DNA of 64,000 nt from SHYR01 sp036013055 (GTDB taxonomy: Bacteria; Chloroflexota; Dehalococcoidia; UBA2979), in contig DASCQM010000014.1 of assembly GCA_036013055.1 (NCBI GenBank), positions 1 to 64,000 of the forward strand, read 5' to 3'. A program made the translations under genes and the position numbers. Positions 45,453-53,554 of the stretch are shown here, in pieces (within the stretch, counting starts at the first letter, position 1; each line of letters starts with the position of its first letter). Under the pieces are notes generated by a model. That model worked only from the letters and a program-made list of their open reading frames with translations. It did no database searches and was not told the origin of the DNA.

Positions 45453-45479
45453 TTAGCACTCTCACCGTGAGACTGCTAA
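45453..45479. promoter_or_regulatory. CIRCE operator (one mismatch)
   Basis: TTAGCACTC, nine bases, GACTGCTAA. The consensus is TTAGCACTC-N9-GAGTGCTAA, so one base differs in the right arm. It lies 23 bases before hrcA and just after the -10 element. Confidence 0.92.
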
Positions 45480-45490
45480 TTGAAGTAGAA

Positions 45491-45520
45491 ATTGTATCTG
45501 GAACTGGCCCGGCGGGTCAA
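45491..45520 (-). promoter_or_regulatory. Promoter of hrcA-grpE-dnaK
   Basis: On the minus strand TTGACC (45520-45515) and TACAAT (45496-45491) are 18 bases apart. The start of transcription would fall near 45484, so CIRCE (45479-45453) overlaps the initial transcribed region, the standard place for HrcA repression. Confidence 0.8.
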
Positions 45521-46196
45521 TTCCCGGACTGCCACGCCGAAAACGATCGCATTTCACGTCAGTCACCTATACTCCCGCTGGAAGCCGCCCGATCCCCGCT
45601 GGCTGGAGACGCTCACGGCCAATCGACGCCCTCGCAACCGTGACGACGCCCGGGATCCCGACGAGGAGCGGCTGGCGAAGCTCGCCCGCACCGATCGCAG
45701 TGCGTTCTCGGAGTTGTACGAGCGCTACTCCGGTCGCGTCTACGCCTACCTGCTCAGCCGCACGAGCAGCCCGACCGACGCCGAAGAGCTGACCTCGCGC
45801 GTCTTCTTGAACGCGTTTTCCAACCTCGACCAGTACCGGGCTCGCGGCAAAGGGTTCTCAGCGTGGCTGATGAGCATCGCCCACAACCTGCTCGCGAACT
45901 GGTACCGCGACCGCGGGCGGCGCCCCCCGACGGCGCAACTCGACGAGGCGCTCGACGTGCCGTCGGACCTGCCGGCCCCCGAGTCGCGGCTGGAGGCGAA
46001 CGAACTCAGCCAGCGCGTACAGGCGGCGATCGAGACGCTGGCCGTGGAGCGACGGGAACTGATCACGATGAAGTACGTCGATGGGCTATCGAACGCGGAG
46101 ATCGGCCGTATCATGGGGCGCACCGAGGGCGCGGTGAAATCACTTCACCACCGCACCCTGCGTCAGTTGCACGGCGTTCTCGCCGAGATCGAATAG
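45492..46196 (+). CDS. ECF-type RNA polymerase sigma factor
   Basis: The protein has sigma70 region 2 (AFSELYERYSGRVYAYLLSRTSSPTDAEEL, FSAWLMSIAHNLLANWYRD, about 72-135) and region 4 (LAVERRELITMKYVDGLSNAEIGRIMGRTEGAVKSLHHRTLRQL, about 180-225), the two domains of ECF sigma factors. No anti-sigma gene adjoins it; fabH follows after 8 bases. The start is unsure: TTG at 45492 overlaps the hrcA promoter, while a TATACT -10-like hexamer at 45568 points to a start nearer 45603 (CTG). The first 35-40 residues may thus not be translated. Confidence 0.85.
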   Translation: MYLELARRVNSRTATPKTIAFHVSHLYSRWKPPDPRWLETLTANRRPRNRDDARDPDEERLAKLARTDRSAFSELYERYSGRVYAYLLSRTSSPTDAEELTSRVFLNAFSNLDQYRARGKGFSAWLMSIAHNLLANWYRDRGRRPPTAQLDEALDVPSDLPAPESRLEANELSQRVQAAIETLAVERRELITMKYVDGLSNAEIGRIMGRTEGAVKSLHHRTLRQLHGVLAEIE

Positions 46197-46204
46197 GAGA
46201 GCGC

Positions 46205-47209
46205 ATGCGACAGGCGGCACGGATCACCGGTGTCGGCCACTACGTCCCGGAGCGGCGCCTTACCAACGCCGACCTTGCGAAGATGGTCGACACCACCGAC
46301 GAATGGATCACGGAGCGATCCGGTATCCGCGAACGTCGCATCGCCGCCGAGCACGAGAGTTCAAGCACGATGGGCGCCGAGGCGGCCCGCCGCGCGCTGG
46401 CGACCGCGGGCCTTGAGCCGTCCGACATCGACATCGTGATCACGGGCACCTGCACGCCCGATGGCATGTTCCCGGCGACCGCGACACGCATTCAGGACGC
46501 AGTCGGTATCAGCGGTGCCGCGGCATTCGACGTCAACGCAGCCTGCAACGGGTTCCTCGTCAGCATGAGCACGGCCGCGCAGTTCATCAGCGCGGGCAGC
46601 GCCGAACGCGCACTTGTGATCGGCACGGAGACGATGTCCCGCATCATCGACTGGACTGACCGTGGGACCTGCGTGCTCTTCGGCGATGGCGCCGGTGCCG
46701 TCGTCTTGGAGCGCACGCCAGATGGCGAGCAGGGGGCGATCGAGTCGTTCTTGCTGCATTCGGACGGTAGTCAGTCGGATCTGCTCTACGCACCCGGCCC
46801 GGCCAGCCCCAACCAGAACGGCGACCTCGTGAAGTCGATGATCGTGATGGACGGTCGCAGCGTCTTTCGCAAGGCCGTAACTGCGATGTCCGAGGCCGCG
46901 CAAGAGGCCCTCGATCGCGCCGGGCTGACGATCGATGACATCGCGCTCTGCATCCCCCACCAGGCAAACGTGCGCATCCTCACCGCAACCGCGAAGAACC
47001 TGAAGCTGCCCGAGGATCGCGTCTTCGTGAACCTCAATCGCTACGGCAACACGTCAACCGCCACGATCCCGATCGCGATCGCCGAGGCCGCCGCCGAGGG
47101 GCGGCTCGCGCCGGGCGACCATGTGCTCTTCGTCGCCTTCGGTGGTGGGCTCTCATGGGGCGCGATGGTCGTGGAGTGGTCCGGAATCCCGCAGCTGACC
47201 GTCAGCTAG
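46205..47209 (+). CDS. fabH: Beta-ketoacyl-ACP synthase III
   Basis: FabH starts fatty acid synthesis by joining acetyl-CoA (or a branched acyl-CoA) with malonyl-ACP. The 334-residue enzyme has the Cys-His-Asn triad in NAACNGF (Cys114), PHQANVRI (His252) and NRYGNTS (Asn282). ATG at 46205 has TAGGAG 6 bases before; the longer frame to 45863 lies in the sigma factor gene. The next gene is a FabF-like protein without the catalytic Cys. Confidence 0.95.
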   Translation: MRQAARITGVGHYVPERRLTNADLAKMVDTTDEWITERSGIRERRIAAEHESSSTMGAEAARRALATAGLEPSDIDIVITGTCTPDGMFPATATRIQDAVGISGAAAFDVNAACNGFLVSMSTAAQFISAGSAERALVIGTETMSRIIDWTDRGTCVLFGDGAGAVVLERTPDGEQGAIESFLLHSDGSQSDLLYAPGPASPNQNGDLVKSMIVMDGRSVFRKAVTAMSEAAQEALDRAGLTIDDIALCIPHQANVRILTATAKNLKLPEDRVFVNLNRYGNTSTATIPIAIAEAAAEGRLAPGDHVLFVAFGGGLSWGAMVVEWSGIPQLTVS

Positions 47210-47247
47210 CCACTCTCCCGTGAACCTCTGCCGATGAGCCTCCACCC

Positions 47248-48549
47248 GTGACCTCGTTCGAGTCGCCCCCGGATCGCGCCCGCGTCGTGATCACGGGCGC
47301 GGGCGTCGTCTGCTCGCTCGGCCGCACCCGCGACGAACTCTGGGATGCGATCGCGCAGGGGCGCAGCGGCGTCGGCGCGATCACGCGCTTCGACGCCAGC
47401 CGCTTCACATCGCGCATCGCCGCCGAGGTGCCCGACGCCGATGCTCGCGACGAGCGGCTGGACGAGGCGTACTGGGACACGCTCGACCGTCGATCGAGGT
47501 TCGCCGTCAGCGCCGGGCTGAGCGCGCTGCAGGACTCCGGGCTCTCGCTCACCGCCCAGAACCGCGGCCGCATCGGCGTACTGATGGCATCTGAGCGACC
47601 CGAAGAGGATCTCCTGCTCGCCGCTGCCGGGCAGCTCGGCGCGGGAGACGTCGATGCCGCCGCGACCACGCTCGCGGCCAACGCGCGGCCGCACGCGCCG
47701 GCGGAGCGCATCGGCGCGCTGCTCGGCGTCACCGGGCCGGTGATCCAGTTCCAGAACCGCTCGGCCGGAGGGCTGACCGCGATCATCGAGGGTGCGGAGA
47801 TGATCCGACGCGGCGACGTGGCGGCGGTGCTCGCCGGCGGCGCGGACACACCGATCACGCCGATCACGCTTGCCGCGTTCCAGGGCACTGGTGCGCTCTC
47901 ACGTCGCAACGACGAACCGCAGGCGGCCTCGCGCCCCCTCGATGCGGATCGCGACGGCTTCGTGCTCGGCGAGGGTGCTGCGGTGCTCGTGCTCGAGTCG
48001 CTGGAACTCGCTCGTTCGCGTGGCGCACGCGTGCTGGCGGAGATCGAGGGCGAGGGCATCACCTTCTCCGCGAGCGAGGGCGGCCACCCGACGACCGACC
48101 CCGTGCAGATCGGCGCTGCGCTGCAACACACGCTCACCACGTCCGGCCGTATCCAGGGCGAGATCGATGTGATCGCGCTGCACGCGGCGGGCACGATCGA
48201 TGGCGACCGCGTGGAGGCGGCCGGAGTACAGCGCATCTTCGGCGCGTCCGCCCGCCACCACCTCTACACGCCGGCGCTCAAATCGATGACCGGCCACCTG
48301 CTCGCCGCCTCCGGCCCGCTCAGCGCCGTGATCATGCTCGGCGCACTCGCAGCGCAGCAGATTCCCGGCACGATCAACCTCGAACGTGAGGACGACGAAT
48401 GCGACCTCGATGGCAACGCGAGTGGCACGCGGGCGGACAGCGTTCGCGTGGTGATCGTGAACGCGACGGGATGGGCCCACAATGCCGCGATCCTGCTCGC
48501 GCACCCCGATGCGATGCGGCCCGATCCGGAGCCAGTCGAGAGCGAGTAG
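47248..48549 (+). CDS. FabF-like ketosynthase homologue lacking the active-site Cys and first His
   Basis: The 433-residue protein has the thiolase fold of beta-ketoacyl-ACP synthase II: VVITGAGVVCSLG, PLDADRDGFVLGEGAAVLVLE and KSMTGHLLAASGPL. At the nucleophile site, where TACATG-like sequence is expected, it has QNRSAGGLTAI with Ser172 for Cys. At the first His (NAHGT) it reads HAAGT with Ala314. The second His (His350) and the Lys (Lys345) remain. This resembles chain-length-factor-type or decarboxylating partners rather than a condensing enzyme. It lies 38 bases after fabH, so it may act with it or with a FabF coded elsewhere. Confidence 0.8.
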   Translation: MTSFESPPDRARVVITGAGVVCSLGRTRDELWDAIAQGRSGVGAITRFDASRFTSRIAAEVPDADARDERLDEAYWDTLDRRSRFAVSAGLSALQDSGLSLTAQNRGRIGVLMASERPEEDLLLAAAGQLGAGDVDAAATTLAANARPHAPAERIGALLGVTGPVIQFQNRSAGGLTAIIEGAEMIRRGDVAAVLAGGADTPITPITLAAFQGTGALSRRNDEPQAASRPLDADRDGFVLGEGAAVLVLESLELARSRGARVLAEIEGEGITFSASEGGHPTTDPVQIGAALQHTLTTSGRIQGEIDVIALHAAGTIDGDRVEAAGVQRIFGASARHHLYTPALKSMTGHLLAASGPLSAVIMLGALAAQQIPGTINLEREDDECDLDGNASGTRADSVRVVIVNATGWAHNAAILLAHPDAMRPDPEPVESE

Positions 48550-48611
48550 CCGCCCACGATCGCGCCCGCTCGATGGACGGCGTTCAGGTGGCGGTTGAAC
48601 CTCGCCCCAGA

Positions 48612-48617
48612 TACGAT
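48612..48617 (+). promoter_or_regulatory. Possible -10 element for the MBL-fold gene
   Basis: TACGAT lies 33 bases before the GTG at 48650; GGAGG precedes that start by 4 bases. Confidence 0.4.
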
Positions 48618-48649
48618 ACGGGGACTCCCGGGACACGTGCGGAGGCACC

Positions 48650-49294
48650 GTGGATATCACCTGGCTTGGCCACGCCGCGACGCGCATTCGCGCCCGGCAG
48701 ACATTCGTGATCATGGATCCCTGCGACAAGGAATCCGGGTTCGACATGGGCCGGCCAACCACCGATGTGATCACGATCAGTAACCCCGGCCCGCACCACA
48801 GCAACGTCAAAGGCGTGAAGGGCGACTCGATCGTCGTCGATGGGCCGGGCGAGTACGAGATCGAGGGCGTTCAGCTGATCGGGATCGCGACCTACCTGAA
48901 TCCGCCCGAGGAGGAGAAGCCCGCCCAGCGCAACACGGTCTTCCTGCTCGAGGCCGAAGAGATGCGACTGGGGCACCTCGGCGCACTCGGCGCGCCGCTG
49001 ACATCCGACCAGGCCGGGCAGATCGCGGGCGTCGACATCCTGATCGTGCCGATCGGTGGCGTCGAACCATTCGACGCCGCTGAGGCCGCGCGCACCGTGC
49101 GCCAGCTCGAACCGAAGATCGTGATCCCCGTCGCCTACCCCGTGAAAGGCAAGGGCGCCGGCAAGGACGGCCCGCTCCAGCAGTTCGTCAGCACGCTCGG
49201 CGTCGAGCCCGAGACATCCGAGGCTCGCATGACGATCGCGCGTCGCGACCTCGGCGAGAGTCTGCGGCTCTTCCAGCCGTCGCCTCGCGGCTAG
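48650..49294 (+). CDS. Metallo-beta-lactamase-fold protein with degenerate metal site
   Basis: The 214-residue protein resembles the COG2220 (UlaG-like) family: MDITWLGHAATRIRA at the start, VDGPGEYEIEGVQLIGI, LGHLGALGAPLTSDQ and IPIGGVEPFDAAEAARTVRQLEPKIVIPV. The metal motif His-x-His-x-Asp-His reads SNPGPHHSN near residues 44-52 (Asn45, then Gly in place of the second His), so the two-metal site seems lost. Start GTG has GGAGG 4 bases upstream. No partner genes are obvious; it is convergent with the M23/LysM gene. Confidence 0.75.
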   Translation: MDITWLGHAATRIRARQTFVIMDPCDKESGFDMGRPTTDVITISNPGPHHSNVKGVKGDSIVVDGPGEYEIEGVQLIGIATYLNPPEEEKPAQRNTVFLLEAEEMRLGHLGALGAPLTSDQAGQIAGVDILIVPIGGVEPFDAAEAARTVRQLEPKIVIPVAYPVKGKGAGKDGPLQQFVSTLGVEPETSEARMTIARRDLGESLRLFQPSPRG

Positions 49295-49421
49295 GGGTCA
49301 CGGCCCCGCTCGGAACCGTCCCACTCACATTCCTCAGTCCTGCGAAGCGCTCGGACCGATCGACGTCGTACGCGTCGAGATATCCGGCGTCGGATGGCGG
49401 ACGCTCAGAGGTGAGAGTGGA

Positions 49422-50624
49422 CTACGGCAGGAACTGCAGCGGGTTCTGGGTCACGCCGTAGCGCTTCAACTCGAAGTGCAGGTGCGGTCCCGTCGAGCGG
49501 CCGGTGTTGCCGCTGAGTCCGATCACCTGACCACCCTCGACCCACTCGCCGATTTCGACGTAGATCGATGAGAAGTGCGCGTAAAGCGTCTCGTAGCCGT
49601 CGCCGTGATCGACCTCGACGTAGTAGCCGTATGAGACCAGCGGGTCGCCACCGGCAAACACAATCTTGCCTGCGGCCGAAGAGACGACCTGCACGTACGG
49701 CGCGTTGATGTCGATACCGAGCGGGTGGTACGGCCCGTACCAGGACGTGATCTCATCGATCACCGGCCAGATGAACCCGAATCGCGAGGCCTCGCGATCG
49801 ACGAACGTCGGTGTCGGCCGCAGCGTCGGCGCGGGCGGCGGTACGCGCTTACCACCGACGACGAGGATCGACTCACCGACCCGCAGGCGGTTCGGGTCGG
49901 AGAGGCCATTCGCGCGGAAAGCGATGATGTCATCGACTTCGGCGTCGTACTGCAAAGCAATCTCGGTCAGCGTATCGCCGTCGCGCACGCCGTGGATGAT
50001 CCCAGCCACGCTTGGCACCTGCAGTATCTGGCCGACCGAGAGCACGTCGGCGTCATCGATCACGTGGGCGTTGTTCCACTCGAGGTAGCGAGCACCCACC
50101 CCGAAGCGGTCGGAAATCGAAGAAAGCGTATCGCCCTGCTGCACCTCGTAGCGGTAGTAGAGAGGCACGCGCTCCGGCTCGCGGGACGTTGTGATCTCCA
50201 CGGCCACCGACGCGTTGCGCTGCGCCTGTTTCAGCGAGGAAAGCGTGGCCGCGGTGCTGTCCGCGGCAGCCAGTAGTGCCTCAGCCGTTACCGCGGGCGC
50301 GACAACGGTCAGCGGCACCGGTGCGGCCTCCAGCGAGGTCACGGCGGTCATTGGCGCGGAGGCAGCAAGGCCCGGCAGCGGCAGCGCCGAGGCGTTGAGC
50401 ACCGGCGGCGACTGGGTCGTCGGAATCGTGACGGGGAAGAGGCCGCCGAGCATGATCAGCGCGAAGAGCGCGGCAGCGACACCTCCGTGCAGTAGCGCAC
50501 GGAAATGGAACGCACGGCCTGCGCTCGTCTGGCGGCGTGCCCGCGCCAGGGCCCGACTCCGACCCCGCTGGGGTGGCGGCGATACCGTCCCGGGAATACG
50601 CGTCTCCTCTTGGCGTGAACCCAC
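49422..50624 (-). CDS. M23 peptidase with two LysM domains
   Basis: The 400-residue protein has a basic N-terminus, one transmembrane helix (about 48-65), an Ala/Pro/Val-rich stretch, two LysM domains (YRYEVQQGDTLSSISDRFGVG and HGVRDGDTLTEIALQYDAEV) and a C-terminal M23 domain with LGIDINAP, LYAHFSS and GPHLHFELKRYG; the first ligand pattern is His-x3-Asp in YHPLGIDI. It should bind and cut peptidoglycan. GTG at 50624 is preferred, because a -10 element (TACGAT, 50654-50649) lies within the longer frame to 50711. Confidence 0.88.
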   Translation of the reverse strand: MGSRQEETRIPGTVSPPPQRGRSRALARARRQTSAGRAFHFRALLHGGVAAALFALIMLGGLFPVTIPTTQSPPVLNASALPLPGLAASAPMTAVTSLEAAPVPLTVVAPAVTAEALLAAADSTAATLSSLKQAQRNASVAVEITTSREPERVPLYYRYEVQQGDTLSSISDRFGVGARYLEWNNAHVIDDADVLSVGQILQVPSVAGIIHGVRDGDTLTEIALQYDAEVDDIIAFRANGLSDPNRLRVGESILVVGGKRVPPPAPTLRPTPTFVDREASRFGFIWPVIDEITSWYGPYHPLGIDINAPYVQVVSSAAGKIVFAGGDPLVSYGYYVEVDHGDGYETLYAHFSSIYVEIGEWVEGGQVIGLSGNTGRSTGPHLHFELKRYGVTQNPLQFLP

Positions 50625-50648
50625 GCCTACGTCAGGAAAATCGCCCGC

Positions 50649-50654
50649 ATCGTA
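50649..50654 (-). promoter_or_regulatory. Extended -10 element for the LysM/M23 gene
   Basis: On the minus strand TGC precedes TACGAT, 24 bases before the GTG at 50624. Confidence 0.45.
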
Positions 50655-50847
50655 GCACGGGCTGATCTTCGCTTCAGGTACATCTTCGATAGATACGCAC
50701 AGGTTGCCCACATAACGCTACGTCGCGGACGAACTCGATGAATGAGGGAAAACCCTCACGAAATCAGTAGATATCCCAACCTGCGAGCCGCCGTCGTATC
50801 GGGAGGCGTTGAATCTCCCCAGCTTCGTCAGAAACCTGAACAAGTAG

Positions 50848-52254
50848 TTAGATCGACTCGTCTTTCAGTCGATTCAGGAAGTCTTCGTTGCTCTCGGACT
50901 TGCCGACACGCTCAAGTACGCGCTCGGTAGCATCGCTGCCGCTCTCCTCGACCATCGAGGCCATGCGGCGCAGCAGCCAGATCTGGCGCAACTCTTCTTC
51001 GCTGAAGAGCAAGTCTTCGCGGCGCGTCGAGGACGCGAGCACATCGATCGCGGGATAGACACGCTTTTCAGCGAGTCGCCGCTGCAGTCGCAGCTCCATG
51101 TTCCCGGTGCCCTTGAACTCCTCGAAGATCACCTCGTCCAACCGTGAGCCGGTCTCAACGAGGCAGGTCGCGATGATCGTCAGCGAGCCGCCTTCCTCGG
51201 TGTTACGGGCAGCCCCGAAGAAGCGCTTCGACGGGTAGAGCGCGATCGGGTCCATGCCTCCGGAGAGCGTGCGACCACTTGTCGGCATCGCGAGGTTGTA
51301 GGCGCGCGCCAGTCGCGTCACCGAGTCCATGAGGATGACAACGTCTGTGCCGCCCTCGACCAGCCGCTTCGCGCGCTCCAGCGCCGCCTCAGCGACGCGG
51401 GTGTGGTCCTCGACCGGCTCGTCGAACGTCGACGCGACGACCTCGCCACGCACGGAACGCCGCATGTCGGTGACTTCCTCGGGGCGCTCACCGATCAGCA
51501 GCACCAGCAGATGAATGTCGGGGTTGTTCGCGGTAATGCCGTCGGCGATCGACTTCAGCAGCATCGTCTTGCCGGCCTTCGGCGGCGAGACGATCAGCGC
51601 ACGCTGTCCGCGCCCGATCGGCGCGAAGAGGTCGACCATGCGCTGACTGAGTTCAGCGTGGTCGGTCTCCAGGTGGATCATCCGGTTCGGGAAGATCGGC
51701 GTCAGCGTGTCGAAGTCGACGCGACGCTTAGCCTCTTCCGGGTCCATGCCGTTGACCGCATCGACGCGCAGCAGGCCGTAGTACTTCTCTGAGTCCTTCG
51801 GCTGACGCACCTGGCCGGTCACGTAGTCGCCGCTGCGCAGGCCGAAACGCTTGATCTGGGTCTGCGAGACGTAGACATCGTTCGGGCCGGGAAGCAGACG
51901 CTCGCCGCGCAGGAAGCCGAAGCCGTCATCGACGACCGTCAGCACGCCACCGGAAAAGATGTTGCCGCGCTGTTCCGCCTGCGCCTGCAGGATGCGGAAG
52001 ATCAGATCCTGGGTCGGCAGCGCCGCAGCGTTCTCGATCTCCTGGCCAACGCCAAACTCGATCAGCTCGTCTCGGGAGCGCTTCTCCAGCTCGGAGATGT
52101 TGAGCGGGGCCGGCTGCGAGCCATCGCCGTTTCGGGAGCGACCGTTGCGCCCACCGCGGCCGCGGCCACGGGGACGTTCCTCGGTCGCTTCGACTGTTTC
52201 GCTTGTCTCGTCAGCAGGCGCGTCATCGCGCTCGCGTGATGGGGTTCTCGCCAT
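50848..52254 (-). CDS. rho: Transcription termination factor Rho
   Basis: Rho is the hexameric RNA helicase that ends transcription. The 468-residue protein has an acidic and Arg/Gly-rich N-terminal insert (about 10-45), the RNA-binding cold-shock-like domain (GVLTVVDDGFGFLR), Walker A SPPKAGKTMLLKSIA and Walker B VVILMDSVTRLARAYN, and the Q and R loops (LIGERPEEVTDM, PSKRFFGAARN). Its presence fits the many genes here that lack intrinsic terminators. A promoter with a leader of about 110 bases precedes it, which may hold autoregulation. Confidence 0.97.
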   Translation of the reverse strand: MARTPSRERDDAPADETSETVEATEERPRGRGRGGRNGRSRNGDGSQPAPLNISELEKRSRDELIEFGVGQEIENAAALPTQDLIFRILQAQAEQRGNIFSGGVLTVVDDGFGFLRGERLLPGPNDVYVSQTQIKRFGLRSGDYVTGQVRQPKDSEKYYGLLRVDAVNGMDPEEAKRRVDFDTLTPIFPNRMIHLETDHAELSQRMVDLFAPIGRGQRALIVSPPKAGKTMLLKSIADGITANNPDIHLLVLLIGERPEEVTDMRRSVRGEVVASTFDEPVEDHTRVAEAALERAKRLVEGGTDVVILMDSVTRLARAYNLAMPTSGRTLSGGMDPIALYPSKRFFGAARNTEEGGSLTIIATCLVETGSRLDEVIFEEFKGTGNMELRLQRRLAEKRVYPAIDVLASSTRREDLLFSEEELRQIWLLRRMASMVEESGSDATERVLERVGKSESNEDFLNRLKDESI

Positions 52255-52369
52255 AAGATCAGCAACTCACAATTCGGCAGATCACCATTCGGCTGGGTGC
52301 CGTAGTTTCTGGTGGAAGGGGTGGCCAAGTTCCGCCGAGGAGAGCGGTGGAGTACTCCGGCTCGCGTCT

Positions 52370-52399
52370 AGTGTACCGAATCTGACACCGCCGCCACAA
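52370..52399 (-). promoter_or_regulatory. Promoter of rho
   Basis: On the minus strand TTGTGG (52399-52394) and TACACT (52375-52370) are 18 bases apart. The rho ATG is at 52254, giving a leader of about 110 bases, typical of genes with Rho autoregulation. Confidence 0.65.
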
Positions 52400-52425
52400 C
52401 TGTAATTTCCTGATACCGCCACCCT

Positions 52426-53073
52426 TCAGACTGCCGTGTACTTCTCAGCATCAGCGAGGAAGCGCTCGATTCCGGCGTCCGTCAGTGGGTGTCGAGACAT
52501 TTGCTCAAGCACCGCGAACGGGATCGTCGCAATGTGCGAACCTGAGAGCGCCGCGTCGGTGACGTGCCGCGTGTGGCGCAGGCTGGCAGCGAGGACCTGC
52601 GTCGGCAGGTGGAACGCCTCCAGAATCTGCACGGTCTCGCGCACGACCTCCATGCCATCCTGACCGCCGTCATCGAGCCGTCCGACGAACGGCGAGACGA
52701 AGGTCGCACCGGCGCGGGCCGCGAGCAGCGCCTGATTCGCCGAAAAGATCAGCGTGCAGTTGGTGCTGATGCCCTCCGCGGAGAGCCGGCTGATCGCCTG
52801 CAGCCCAGCCTCGGTCATCGCCACCTTCACGACCACGTTCTCGTGCCATGAGGCGATGCGGCGACCCTCCTCGACCAGTTCGTCGGCCGTCTGGGCGATG
52901 CCCTCGGCGGAGATCGGGCCATCGACGGCCTCGCAGATCTCCAGCACGCGGTCGCGATACTGCACGCCCTCCTTCGCCAGCAGCGAGGGGTTCGTCGTCA
53001 CGCCCGCGATCACGCCCATCGCCGCGCCGCGGCGGATGTCATCGATGTTTGCCGTGTCCAGGAACAGTCTCAT
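52426..53073 (-). CDS. Transaldolase (short, fructose-6-phosphate aldolase type)
   Basis: The 215-residue (beta/alpha)8 enzyme transfers dihydroxyacetone units in the pentose phosphate pathway. It has MRLFLDTANIDDIRRG, GVTTNPSLLAKEG, the Schiff-base lysine in VVVKVAMTEAGLQA (about residue 83), and TNCTLIFSANQALLAARAGATFVSPFVGRLDD. The short size fits the TalC/MipB-type subfamily of transaldolases. ATG at 53073 follows GAGGG. It lies between the DUF2269-like gene and rho. Confidence 0.95.
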   Translation of the reverse strand: MRLFLDTANIDDIRRGAAMGVIAGVTTNPSLLAKEGVQYRDRVLEICEAVDGPISAEGIAQTADELVEEGRRIASWHENVVVKVAMTEAGLQAISRLSAEGISTNCTLIFSANQALLAARAGATFVSPFVGRLDDGGQDGMEVVRETVQILEAFHLPTQVLAASLRHTRHVTDAALSGSHIATIPFAVLEQMSRHPLTDAGIERFLADAEKYTAV

Positions 53074-53089
53074 CTCAACCCTCCCTCAA

Positions 53090-53554
53090 TCAGAACGGTT
53101 TGAATACGGGGAGCCACACCATCACTGGCACACTCAGCATGATCAGCGTGCCGAACACCAGCGGGACGTTGTCGGCCAGTGTGTCCTCCAACGCCTCAGT
53201 CATCTCGCCCTGCTTCTTCGCCTGCAATGCCAGTAGCCGCACCCGCCGCAGCCCAACGCCGAGCAGTGGCGTGAACACGAAGAGATCGATCGCGAAGACC
53301 GCCTCCAGCGCTACAAGCCATCCGGTGCCGACGACGTTCCAGTCGGACGCCGCCGCCCAGGCGAACCCCGTCGTTGCCGTCGCCAGCATCCCCGGGAGCA
53401 GCCATGCCGTCTCGTTGCGCGCGGCATCAGAGAGCAGCAGCGCCTTGCGGTCCAGCTCGTCGGTGAACCATGCCTTCCATGTCGGGACGATCGTGTTTCC
53501 GATGCCAGCCATCATCCAGAAGAGCGCCAAAATGTGCAGCGCACGCCAGATCAC
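53090..53554 (-). CDS. DUF2269-like four-helix membrane protein
   Basis: The 154-residue protein has four hydrophobic helices (about 4-22, 50-70, 78-98, 130-150), with LHILALFWMMAGIG near the start, a pattern seen in DUF2269 and CopD-like proteins where the first His may hold a heme. The GTG start overlaps the pyrG stop by 4 bases. Function is unknown. Confidence 0.7.
   Translation of the reverse strand: MIWRALHILALFWMMAGIGNTIVPTWKAWFTDELDRKALLLSDAARNETAWLLPGMLATATTGFAWAAASDWNVVGTGWLVALEAVFAIDLFVFTPLLGVGLRRVRLLALQAKKQGEMTEALEDTLADNVPLVFGTLIMLSVPVMVWLPVFKPF

Noticed and set aside
49295..49421. Search for a terminator between the MBL-fold gene and the M23/LysM gene
   Set aside because: Only short imperfect repeats are present (CGACG/CGTCG, TCCG/CGGA); none is convincing.
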